Source: Magnetococcales bacterium (GTDB lineage Bacteria > Pseudomonadota > Magnetococcia > Magnetococcales > JADFZT01). Taken from it: a stretch of DNA of 64,000 nt. The notes beneath the pieces are model-generated. The model saw only the letters and a list, made by a program, of their open reading frames with translations. It made no database searches and was not told the DNA's origin. Where the stretch lies: positions 26,089-90,088 of the forward strand of contig JADFZT010000009.1 of NCBI GenBank assembly GCA_015232395.1, in the 5' to 3' direction. Of this stretch, positions 48,408-56,745 are shown in pieces; positions within the stretch are counted from its first letter, which is position 1; each line of letters opens with the position of its first letter. The position numbers and the translations under genes are program-made.

Positions 48408-51400
48408 GTGGTGAAGAGATCGTCATCCACCAAAGTGCCTTTGCCAGTGGGGCTCATCGGCCTGTTTATCGTGCCCTTGGCCGGATTGATCCTGATGGTA
48501 GGTTTTTTGACTGTGGATCAATACCGCACCTATCAATCCACCCGCCAGATGGACTCCTATATCCGATTTTCAGTGTTGTTGGGGGGTTTGATCCATGAGG
48601 TCCAGAAGGAACGGGGACTTATGGTTGGCTTCATGGAGAGTGGCTATGCCGTCTTCACGGAGTCCCTTATCAATCAGCGGGAGGTGGTCCATCAGCGCAT
48701 TACGGCTCTGGGTAATATGATCCAATCCATCGATTCCAGCGCCATGAACCAGCCAACTCGATCTAAACTGCAAACCCTTGCAGAAGGGTTGGTGGCGATC
48801 GACGGAATACGGGAATCGGTAGAGGCGGATCAACTGGATGCCATGGATGTGCTCGACCGCTATTCCAGGATCAACCGCACTGGGCTCAACTCCATCGCCA
48901 TGATTCTTTCCCGCTCTCCACAAGCGGGTATCGCCCGGGAAAGCGGGGCCTATCTCAATCTATTGCATCTAAAGGAAGCTGCCGGGGTTGAGCGGGCGAT
49001 ATTGGCTGCGGTGTTTGCCAAAGACCACCTGACTCCAGAGCTTGAACGTCGATTTTTTCAGCTTCAGGGTGTGCGCAAAGCCCATCGGGCGCTTTTTTTC
49101 TCCCTGGCCTCTTCCCGGATGATCCAGTCGTTGGAGGCGCTCCAGTCGGAACCTGAAAGCCGGGCGGTGGAAAAATTTCGTACTCTCCTGCTGACCAACG
49201 CCGCTGGCCGTGGGTTTGGGGTCGATGCGAAAGCCTGGTTTAAGACAGCCACACACCGAATAGACGGTTTCCAATCCATTGAAGAACAGCTGGAGGCAGC
49301 GCTTCTGGTCCGGGTGGTGGAAGGGATCAAAAAGGCCCAAAAAACCTTCTGGCTTTATGGTTTGGGCACGTTGGTGCTTCTGGGGACGGTTTTCGTTCTG
49401 CTGCTGGCCATTCTCAACGCCGCCCGCTCCATCCATCTGGCTCGGGAAATCGAGGCGCGTCGGCGGGTTGAGGAGGAGTTGCAAAAGCTGGCCCGGGTGG
49501 TGGAGGAAAACACCTCCATGGTCGCCATCACCGATGTCGATGGCTGCATCGAATATGTCAACAATCGCTTTGTGGAGGTGACTGGATATGACAAGGAGGA
49601 AGTGTTCGGTCAAAATCTGAGGCTCCTCAAATCAGGCAAACAGCCCGATGGATTTTATAAAACAATGTGGCAGAGCTTGGCCCGGGGAGAGAGTTGGCAA
49701 GGGGAGTTTCTCAACCGGCGCAAGGATGGCACTCTTTTTTGGGCCGGTGCCACCATCTTTCCCATTCTTAGTAAGGATCACCGTCCCGTCCATTTTGTCA
49801 CCACCTCCATTGATATCACCGAGCAGAAACAGGACCAGGAGCAATCCCGCTTTAACCAGGAGAGTCAGCTGGTTATCGCCAATATTCTGATCACTTCCTT
49901 TGAACCTATCTCCCTGGAAGAGCAGCTGAAACAGGCTTTGAAGCATATCCAGGCGGTCTCCTGGATGCCTCTGCAGCCCCGGGGGGCTATTTTTTTGCTG
50001 GATGAAAAGGGTGAAAAGTTGGTGATGGGGGCACAGTTGGGCCTGGGAGAGGATCACCTGGGTAGCTGTGCCCAGGTTCCGCTGGGAACCTGTCTCTGTG
50101 GCAAGGCCGCCGAAACAGGCACGCTCATTTTTGCTGGGGGTGATGATCCAAACCACGAGATCAACCATGGCGAGATGGCAGCCCACGGACACTATTGCGT
50201 TCCTTTCGGCTCCGGGGAACAAACCCTGGGGGTGCTCTACCTGCAGCTGGATGAAGGTCATGAACGCTCAGAGCTGAAAGACACTCTTTTACAGACCATC
50301 GGTCAGACCCTGACCAGCCTTATCCAGCGCAAGCAAGCCGAGACCGCCCTGAAACATTCCGAACAGCGTCTGAAACTCGCCCTGGAAGGGGGGCGACTGG
50401 GGATGTGGGATGTCAACCTGGATACCGGGGACCAGCATGTCAGCCCTCTGGAAGGGCAGATTTATGGCTTTCCCGAGAGCCAGGTTCCCCGCATCAGGGA
50501 GGATTGGGTCGAGCGTCTCCACCCGGATGATCGGGATACAATGTTGCAATATGGTCGCGATTATCGCAGTGGCAAACTCGAAAAATATGATGTCGATTAT
50601 CGCATCACCACCACCGACGGAGAGCTTAAATGGGTCAACTCCAAAGGGGCGGCAGTGGCTTGGAGCAGCGAGGGCCTGGTTTCCCGGATGATCGGTATCG
50701 TCTCGGATATTACCGAACGCAAGGCGATGGAAGCGGATCTGATTCACGCCAAGGAAGCCGCAGAAGTGGCCAACCGGGCCAAGAGCGAATTTTTGGCCAA
50801 CATGAGCCACGAAATTCGTACCCCCATGAACGGTGTCGTGGGGATGCTGCAACTACTGGAAACCACCCAGCTCTCCAACCGGCAAAAGCAGTATATCGAC
50901 CAAGCCATGCGTTCGGCGGATCTCCAGCTGACCGTCATCAACGACATTCTCGATTTTTCCAAGATCGAAGCAGGGCGATTGGAGCTGGAACATCTGGAAT
51001 TCGATCTGGGTGAGACCATCGACGATGTGGTGATGATCTTGGCGGGTATGGCCCATACCAAAGGGCTGGTGCTGACCAGTTATGTCTCGCCGGAGCTACC
51101 CAAGGGGTTGATGGGAGACGCCACCCGGTTGCGGCAGGTGCTACTCAATCTAATCGGCAATGCCATCAAATTTACCCACCAGGGGCGCATCGCTCTGGAG
51201 GTTGAGCGGGTGGCGAAAAAGGCTGAACAGGGGGGGGACAGCTCCGACAGCCCTTTGGTTGAGGTGACCTTTTCGGTGAAGGATACCGGCATCGGCATCT
51301 CCCCGGAAGAGTTGAACAAGCTTTTTCAGCCCTTCAGCCAGGCAGATGCTTCCACCACCCGCCAATTTGGCGGAACGGGATTGGGGCTGGTCATCGTCCG

Positions 51401-52787
51401 GCAGTTGGTAATGGCCATGGGCGGGGTGATCGGTGTCAGCAGTCAACCCGGCGTTGGGGCGACGTTCCAATTTGCCATCTCCTTTGAAGCCGGTCAGAAA
51501 ACCTATGAATCTCCACCCAAAAAATTAAAAGGACTCAAAGCTCTGGTGGTGGCTGATGAGAGCCATCAAAAGAGCCTGAAAGCCTACCTCACCTCCTGGC
51601 AGCTGTCCTGTGACACCGCAGCCACTGGTGAGAGGGGGCAGGCATATCTGGCAGAGGCTCGGGAGAGAGAGGAGCCTTACCAGTTGATTCTATTGGATCA
51701 TCATCTGCCGGATATGGAAGGTGTGGCGTTGGCCCGGGCCATTCAAAATGATCCGGGATGCCAGGGGAGCGGGATGGTGCTCCTGACAGCGGGGGAGTTG
51801 CCGGAGGAGGAGAGTCTCCGGCAGGCGGGCATTGATCTGACGCTGCTCATGCCAGTGGGGCAATCCCGTCTTTTGGATGGTGTGTTGACCGCTCTTTATC
51901 TTTCCGGCACGGCCAAATCCCAGGAGTCGCTCCAGAGGGTAACCCGTCGGCAGCAGTATGACGGGCAGGTGCTGTTGGTGGAAGATGCTTTGGTCAACCG
52001 GGAAGTGGCGCTGGGGATGCTGGTTCAATTTGGTCTTCGGGTGGATGTGGTGGATAATGGCAAGGAGGCGCTGAAGCGGCTGGCTGAATCATCCTATGAC
52101 CTGGTGTTGATGGATGTGCAAATGCCGGTGATGGATGGTCTGGAAGCCGCTGTGAAGATTCGTGAGCTGGAGAGTCAGGGGGGGAGAGAGGCGGTTCCCA
52201 TCGTCGCGATGACGGCACTGGCCATGTTGGATGACCGGAAGCAGTGTCTGGCAGCGGGTATGGATGATTATCTTGCCAAACCGGTCAAATGGAACGACCT
52301 GGAGGAAAAACTGGCGCGCTGGCTGTCACCGGTCGAACCTGTTGAAGAGGAGGAGGCGGTTTTGGAAGAGGGAGCCGCTTTTTCCGACCCCTCGGTGGAG
52401 AGTGAGTCGACTATCCCCGCACCTTCTTCTCCGGGGGCGATTGATCTGGCGGTATTGGAACGATTTCAACAGATGATTTCTCCAGATCCCAGCCGTTTTG
52501 TAAGCATTCTGTCCGATTATCTGGAGAGTGGCCGCGAAAACCTGCAAGCGATGGCTCACGGTTTGGCTGCGGGAGAGTTCCAACAAATCCAACGTGCTTC
52601 CCATAGCCTGAAATCCCAGAGTGCCTCGGTGGGGGCCAAGGCGCTTTCCGCTTACTGTCAGGAGATCGAACAGTTGAGCCGCGAGGAGTGTGAGGAAGGC
52701 CTGTCAGCGTTATTGGAGCAGGCGGAGAGCACTTTTCAGGAGGGCCGGGAGGTTTTGCAGAGCTGGATGGATCGGGTGCAGAATTGA
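48408..52787 (+). CDS. NIT-domain hybrid histidine kinase with PAS, GAF, two receivers and Hpt
   Basis: 1459 residues. TM1 (about 18-38) and TM2 (about 316-337) enclose a helical NIT (nitrate/nitrite-sensing) domain, recognised by HEVQKERGLMVGFMES and the LNLLHLKEAAGVERAIL helix. Then PAS (about 355-474), GAF (about 495-640) with CAQVPLGTCLCGKA...AHGHYCVP, a second PAS (about 646-772), HisKA ([10 protein letters not shown], about 801) and HATPase_c. Receiver 1 (about 1042-1165) is degenerate: VVADES replaces the acidic pair and the conserved Lys-Pro is Met-Pro, though LLDHHLPD keeps an Asp. Receiver 2 (about 1185-1304) is canonical. The Hpt has its His in ASHSLKSQSASVG. Start codon is GTG at 48408 with AAGGA about 13 nt upstream. 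Confidence 0.92.
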   Translation: MVKRSSSTKVPLPVGLIGLFIVPLAGLILMVGFLTVDQYRTYQSTRQMDSYIRFSVLLGGLIHEVQKERGLMVGFMESGYAVFTESLINQREVVHQRITALGNMIQSIDSSAMNQPTRSKLQTLAEGLVAIDGIRESVEADQLDAMDVLDRYSRINRTGLNSIAMILSRSPQAGIARESGAYLNLLHLKEAAGVERAILAAVFAKDHLTPELERRFFQLQGVRKAHRALFFSLASSRMIQSLEALQSEPESRAVEKFRTLLLTNAAGRGFGVDAKAWFKTATHRIDGFQSIEEQLEAALLVRVVEGIKKAQKTFWLYGLGTLVLLGTVFVLLLAILNAARSIHLAREIEARRRVEEELQKLARVVEENTSMVAITDVDGCIEYVNNRFVEVTGYDKEEVFGQNLRLLKSGKQPDGFYKTMWQSLARGESWQGEFLNRRKDGTLFWAGATIFPILSKDHRPVHFVTTSIDITEQKQDQEQSRFNQESQLVIANILITSFEPISLEEQLKQALKHIQAVSWMPLQPRGAIFLLDEKGEKLVMGAQLGLGEDHLGSCAQVPLGTCLCGKAAETGTLIFAGGDDPNHEINHGEMAAHGHYCVPFGSGEQTLGVLYLQLDEGHERSELKDTLLQTIGQTLTSLIQRKQAETALKHSEQRLKLALEGGRLGMWDVNLDTGDQHVSPLEGQIYGFPESQVPRIREDWVERLHPDDRDTMLQYGRDYRSGKLEKYDVDYRITTTDGELKWVNSKGAAVAWSSEGLVSRMIGIVSDITERKAMEADLIHAKEAAEVANRAKSEFLANMSHEIRTPMNGVVGMLQLLETTQLSNRQKQYIDQAMRSADLQLTVINDILDFSKIEAGRLELEHLEFDLGETIDDVVMILAGMAHTKGLVLTSYVSPELPKGLMGDATRLRQVLLNLIGNAIKFTHQGRIALEVERVAKKAEQGGDSSDSPLVEVTFSVKDTGIGISPEELNKLFQPFSQADASTTRQFGGTGLGLVIVRQLVMAMGGVIGVSSQPGVGATFQFAISFEAGQKTYESPPKKLKGLKALVVADESHQKSLKAYLTSWQLSCDTAATGERGQAYLAEAREREEPYQLILLDHHLPDMEGVALARAIQNDPGCQGSGMVLLTAGELPEEESLRQAGIDLTLLMPVGQSRLLDGVLTALYLSGTAKSQESLQRVTRRQQYDGQVLLVEDALVNREVALGMLVQFGLRVDVVDNGKEALKRLAESSYDLVLMDVQMPVMDGLEAAVKIRELESQGGREAVPIVAMTALAMLDDRKQCLAAGMDDYLAKPVKWNDLEEKLARWLSPVEPVEEEEAVLEEGAAFSDPSVESESTIPAPSSPGAIDLAVLERFQQMISPDPSRFVSILSDYLESGRENLQAMAHGLAAGEFQQIQRASHSLKSQSASVGAKALSAYCQEIEQLSREECEEGLSALLEQAESTFQEGREVLQSWMDRVQN

Positions 52788-52852
52788 AGATTTTACCCAA
52801 CGGTTGAGCGGGTATGCTCTCTCCCTGAACCTTCCGGGACGTTCCTGGATAT

Positions 52853-53086
52853 AGCAGTTCTATCTCAAAATTGAACACTCTTCCCTGACTCGTCATCCCC
52901 GCGAAGGCGGGGATCCAGGGGGCTGATGATTGCCCTCAAGGAAAAACCAAATCTTCAAGAAAGGCCGGTGTTTTGCTGAAAGTGATACAAGATTTTGGAA
53001 AGGTTCGCGCCAGCCCTCCTGGATTCCCGCATTCGCGGGAATGACAGAAAAAGTACAGCGGCATATGTCCAACTCTTGATTTGAAT
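52853..53086 (-). repeat. REPIN-like composite repeat, copy B
   Basis: 234 bp in the convergent spacer between two kinases. Palindromic ends at 52892-52919 (GTCATCCCCGCGAAGGCGGG) and 53018-53045 (CCTGGATTCCCGCATTCGCG). The minus strand aligns with copy A at 38019-38250. Folded as RNA from either strand, the ends could also act as a terminator. Confidence 0.8.
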
Positions 53087-53093
53087 TACTTTA

Positions 53094-55715
53094 TCACCCC
53101 CCCAAGTGATATTTGACCCGGGGTAGAAAGTCGTGGTGCACAATGGGCTTGGTGGCAAAATCCGCAGCACCGTTGCCAAAGGCCCGGTCCCGGGTTTCGG
53201 CCTTGTCGTCTCCAGTGATCAAAATGACGGGAATGTCCGAGGTGTCGGGATTTTTTCGGATGGCAGCCAATAGCCCGAAACCGTCCATCTCGGGCATGGA
53301 AATATCGGAGAGTATGAGGTGGGGCCGGTTTTGCGAGGCCATTTCCAGGGCTTGGGAACCACTTCGTGCTGCGATAATCTCCACATCCAGGGGGGTCAGG
53401 ATGGCTGCCATGATTCTCTGGTCCATGGCCTGATCATCCACCACCATCACCCGGGGTCGCACCCAGGGCAGGCTCGCTTTGAAGGTGCTCCCTTGCCCGG
53501 GGTTGGAGGTGACCTCGATGCGTCCGCCATGGGCGATCATGATATCCTGGCTGAAAGGGAGCCCAAAGCCGGTCCCCGACTCCCCGGATGTCCCTGGGGT
53601 AGTGGTTTTTTCTTCCACTCTGAACAATTTGGGAATCACCTCCCCGTCCAGGCCGACCCCCTGATCCTCGACAGCTATGGTGGCTTTTTCTCCTGCTGGG
53701 AGATAAAGACGGATGGTGCCTCCCGGGTGGCTGAACTTGATGGCGTTGGTCAGCAGGTTTTGGATCACCTCGCCAAAGAGGAGCGGGTCGCCATGGAGGC
53801 GGGTTCCTTCCGGAATTTCCAGGGCCAGGGTGATGTTTTTCCGGGCGTAGAGATATTCCAGCCGGGCGGCGGTCTCTGCCACCACATAATGGCCGTCGAA
53901 GAAGACCTTTTTGAGGGTGATTTTACCGGATTTGAGGCGGCTGATGTTGAGCACCTCTTCGATCAGGTGGATGAGATTGTGGCCGCTGCTTAAAACATCC
54001 TCTATGAGGGCCACATGATTTTCGTGGGGCGGATTTTTTCGGTCTGCCGTGATCAACTCCAGCAACCCCACCATGGAGCTTAAGGGAGAGCGCAGGTCGT
54101 GGGCCACCAGGGAGAGAAACTTATCCTTGAGTTGGGTGGCCTCTTCGGCTTTTTGTTTGGCTCTTCTGAGATTGATCTCGCTTTTTTTGGCTTCATCGAT
54201 GTCGATGTGTACCCCGGTCATGCGCAAGGGTGCACCGGATTCATCCCATTCAGTCACCAGACCGTAGGCAAGGATCCATTTCCAGCTGCCCTGCTTGGTT
54301 TTTAAACGAAAGGCTACCTGGTAGCGGCTGGATTCTTTGGCAATGTGCGCTTCCAACGCTTTGGAAACCTGTGGCCAATCTTCGGGGTGGAGTAATTTTT
54401 TCCAGGTGGTGCCAGAGGGTTCGATCTCCCCGGGAAGATAGCCCAGCTGTCCCAGCCATTGGCTGTTGAAAAAGGCTTTGTCTGTTGCGGGGTACCAGTC
54501 CCAAAGCCCCAGATTGGCCGCATCCAGGGCGATCTGGAGCCGTTCTTCGCTATCCCTGAAAGCCTGATCCTGAACAATGCGTTCGGTAATATCCTGAAGC
54601 GCCCCGGCCATGCGGATGGGTTCTCCGGTATCTGACCATTGGGTGACCCGGCCTTGGGAGTGAACATGACGGATTTCACCGTTGGGGCGGACAATGCGAT
54701 ATTCCACCAGGCATTCGGCCCCGGGCTTCAGGGAGGCTTCAACCGTTTGGATGACGTATTCCCGGTCTTGTGGATGAATATATTCCAGGGCCTGGGAAAA
54801 ACTGGTTTTAGGTTGGGGGGGGCGACCGAGTATGTGAAAAATTTCCTCCGACCACCAAGCCGTATCACTGGGAAAGTGGCGCTCCCAGTTGCCCAGATGG
54901 ACCAGGCGTTGGGCATCCTTGAGCCGATTGGTGGTTTGTTGCAACTCGGCGGTGCGTTCCTCTACCAGCTTTTCCAGGTTGGCTTGATAGGCGGCGAGTT
55001 CGATTTTGCTCTGCTTGGCGGAATCGAGGAGTTTCCCCAGGCGATCCTGGCCTTCACGCAGTTGTCTTTCCTGTTGATGGTGGCGTTTGTCGTGGTGCCA
55101 AAAGAGCACGCCGACAAAGAGTGCCAGGAGTAGAATCATAATCTCCAGGAGAGCGGCTACCCAATGATAGTGGAGCGCCTGGGTGTCGATCTCCCGGATG
55201 ATTTGTTTTTCCGCTTGGCTTGCGGCCTCAATCGCATGAAAAAAGAGGGCATCGAAGGCCTGATCAGCGCTGGTACCGGCTGTTTCGATGTGTGCCAGGC
55301 GTTTATCTGCCGCCTTTTCCAAACGCTCCATCTGCTGTAACGCCAGGGTGATCGCCTGCCTGGCGCTTGGAGACTTCAAAGGCAGAATGGTTACTTCCGG
55401 GTTGCTCCCTCCCTCCAGCATGGCATGGGCATACCAGCGGGCCTCTGCCAAGTGTTGCCATACATCCTGGCGGGTGATGGTCTCATCCTGCTGCACCAAC
55501 TCTTCAAACCACAGATGGAAGGTGGCCAGGTGATATTTAAGATCCGTACCGGCATGGGCAAGGGGAGTTTGCTTCTCCTGCATCTGGGCCCCCACCCACC
55601 AGAGCATGGTGAGGGCGGTCAGAACCACCAGGGTAAACGCGATCACGCCCCCCTGAATAAAGCGGGCAGAGGCGGGGTATGAAAGCTTTTGTTCCTGTTG
55701 GTTGTTTTGATTCAA
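53094..55715 (-). CDS. Membrane hybrid histidine kinase with FHLWFEE sensor
   Basis: 873 residues. TM1 (about 22-42) and TM2 (about 187-208) enclose a helical sensor with FHLWFEE (66-72), HAMLEGG and QAFDALF, homologous to that of the kinase at 10909-14673. A coiled coil, two PAS domains (about 270-380, 392-510), HisKA with LVAHDLRSPLSSM (about 540), HATPase_c (DQGVGL, GTGFGLPF) and a C-terminal receiver (about 750-870, LILSDISMPEMDG) follow. The start appears to be TTG at 55715, with AAGG about 10 nt upstream; no ATG is available before the first membrane helix. It lies 33 bp after the REC-GGDEF gene and is probably in the same minus-strand operon. Confidence 0.9.
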   Translation of the reverse strand: MNQNNQQEQKLSYPASARFIQGGVIAFTLVVLTALTMLWWVGAQMQEKQTPLAHAGTDLKYHLATFHLWFEELVQQDETITRQDVWQHLAEARWYAHAMLEGGSNPEVTILPLKSPSARQAITLALQQMERLEKAADKRLAHIETAGTSADQAFDALFFHAIEAASQAEKQIIREIDTQALHYHWVAALLEIMILLLALFVGVLFWHHDKRHHQQERQLREGQDRLGKLLDSAKQSKIELAAYQANLEKLVEERTAELQQTTNRLKDAQRLVHLGNWERHFPSDTAWWSEEIFHILGRPPQPKTSFSQALEYIHPQDREYVIQTVEASLKPGAECLVEYRIVRPNGEIRHVHSQGRVTQWSDTGEPIRMAGALQDITERIVQDQAFRDSEERLQIALDAANLGLWDWYPATDKAFFNSQWLGQLGYLPGEIEPSGTTWKKLLHPEDWPQVSKALEAHIAKESSRYQVAFRLKTKQGSWKWILAYGLVTEWDESGAPLRMTGVHIDIDEAKKSEINLRRAKQKAEEATQLKDKFLSLVAHDLRSPLSSMVGLLELITADRKNPPHENHVALIEDVLSSGHNLIHLIEEVLNISRLKSGKITLKKVFFDGHYVVAETAARLEYLYARKNITLALEIPEGTRLHGDPLLFGEVIQNLLTNAIKFSHPGGTIRLYLPAGEKATIAVEDQGVGLDGEVIPKLFRVEEKTTTPGTSGESGTGFGLPFSQDIMIAHGGRIEVTSNPGQGSTFKASLPWVRPRVMVVDDQAMDQRIMAAILTPLDVEIIAARSGSQALEMASQNRPHLILSDISMPEMDGFGLLAAIRKNPDTSDIPVILITGDDKAETRDRAFGNGAADFATKPIVHHDFLPRVKYHLGG

Positions 55716-55748
55716 TGCGGATACTGCCTTTTCAGATTTTTTTTCCGA

Positions 55749-56672
55749 TCAAACCGATGCCATGGAGCCCACCAGGGCTTGGTTGCGCCCGGCTTTTTTA
55801 GCAGCATACAAATTTTTGTCGGTCGCTTCCTGCCATTGGCCTGGGGTAATTTCCCGATGGGGGATCAGCACCATCCCACCCAGGCTGATGGTGACATATG
55901 GACCGATGGCGCTTTTTTCGTGGGGGATGGCCAACCCTTCCACAGCCTGGCGCATTATTTCAGCAGTGCTCAAAGCGCCATTTTCATCGGTTTGGGGCAG
56001 GATGGCCACGAACTCTTCTCCCCCATAGCGGGCAAAAAAGTCAGAGGAGCGCCGCATGGCGCCTTTGAGGGTAAGAGCCACCTGCTTTAAACACTCATCC
56101 CCCGCTCCATGACCGTAAAAGTCGTTGAATCCTTTAAAATAATCGATATCCAGCAGCAGGAGGCCGATGGAGGAGCGATTGCGCAGAGCCCGCCGCCACT
56201 CCAGCTCCAGGCGTTCATCAAAGCTGCGGCGATTATCCACCCCCGTCAAACCATCCAGGGTGGAGAGGCGCTCCAGGGTATCCCGAACCCGTTTAAGCTC
56301 CAGATGATTGCGCACTCTCGCTTTGACAATGGCCGGGCTGCAGGGTTTGGTCAGATAATCAATCGCTCCCAGTTCAAGCCCCCGGGTTTCGTCATCCTCA
56401 TGATCCAGGGCGGTGACGAAGACCACCGGAATGTTCTGAATGCCCGGGGTGGCTTTCAAGCGGCGGCAGGTTTCATAGCCATCAAGACCGGGCATGGTGA
56501 TATCCAGCAGAATCAAATCCGGCTTTTCCTCTGCCGCCACAGCCAGCGCCTTGGCCCCATCCGTCGCCACCAGGATTTCATAATCATCCCGCAGGATGCC
56601 CCCCAAAAAACGGATGTTGGCAGGCGCATCATCCACGATCAATATCTGCATTCTGTCAGTATCGTTCTTCAA
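55749..56672 (-). CDS. Response regulator diguanylate cyclase (REC-GGDEF)
   Basis: 307 residues. Receiver (about 8-125) with DD pocket and phosphoacceptor in LILLDITMPGLDGYE. GGDEF domain (about 135-300) with the active-site motif GGEEF in FFARYGGEEFVAIL. An RxxD inhibitory site (RSSD) lies five residues before it, so product feedback by c-di-GMP is expected. It makes c-di-GMP when phosphorylated (PleD/WspR logic). The start is TTG at 56672, with GGAGGGG about 8 nt upstream; an ATG seven codons later is the alternative. It is placed between two hybrid kinases on the same strand, either of which could drive it. Confidence 0.93.
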   Translation of the reverse strand: MKNDTDRMQILIVDDAPANIRFLGGILRDDYEILVATDGAKALAVAAEEKPDLILLDITMPGLDGYETCRRLKATPGIQNIPVVFVTALDHEDDETRGLELGAIDYLTKPCSPAIVKARVRNHLELKRVRDTLERLSTLDGLTGVDNRRSFDERLELEWRRALRNRSSIGLLLLDIDYFKGFNDFYGHGAGDECLKQVALTLKGAMRRSSDFFARYGGEEFVAILPQTDENGALSTAEIMRQAVEGLAIPHEKSAIGPYVTISLGGMVLIPHREITPGQWQEATDKNLYAAKKAGRNQALVGSMASV

Positions 56673-56745
56673 AACGGATCCCCCTCCGAATCGAACTCTT
56701 TTCGACAGCTTGTTGACGATTTTTCCGTCTGCTCTCCCTCTTCGG

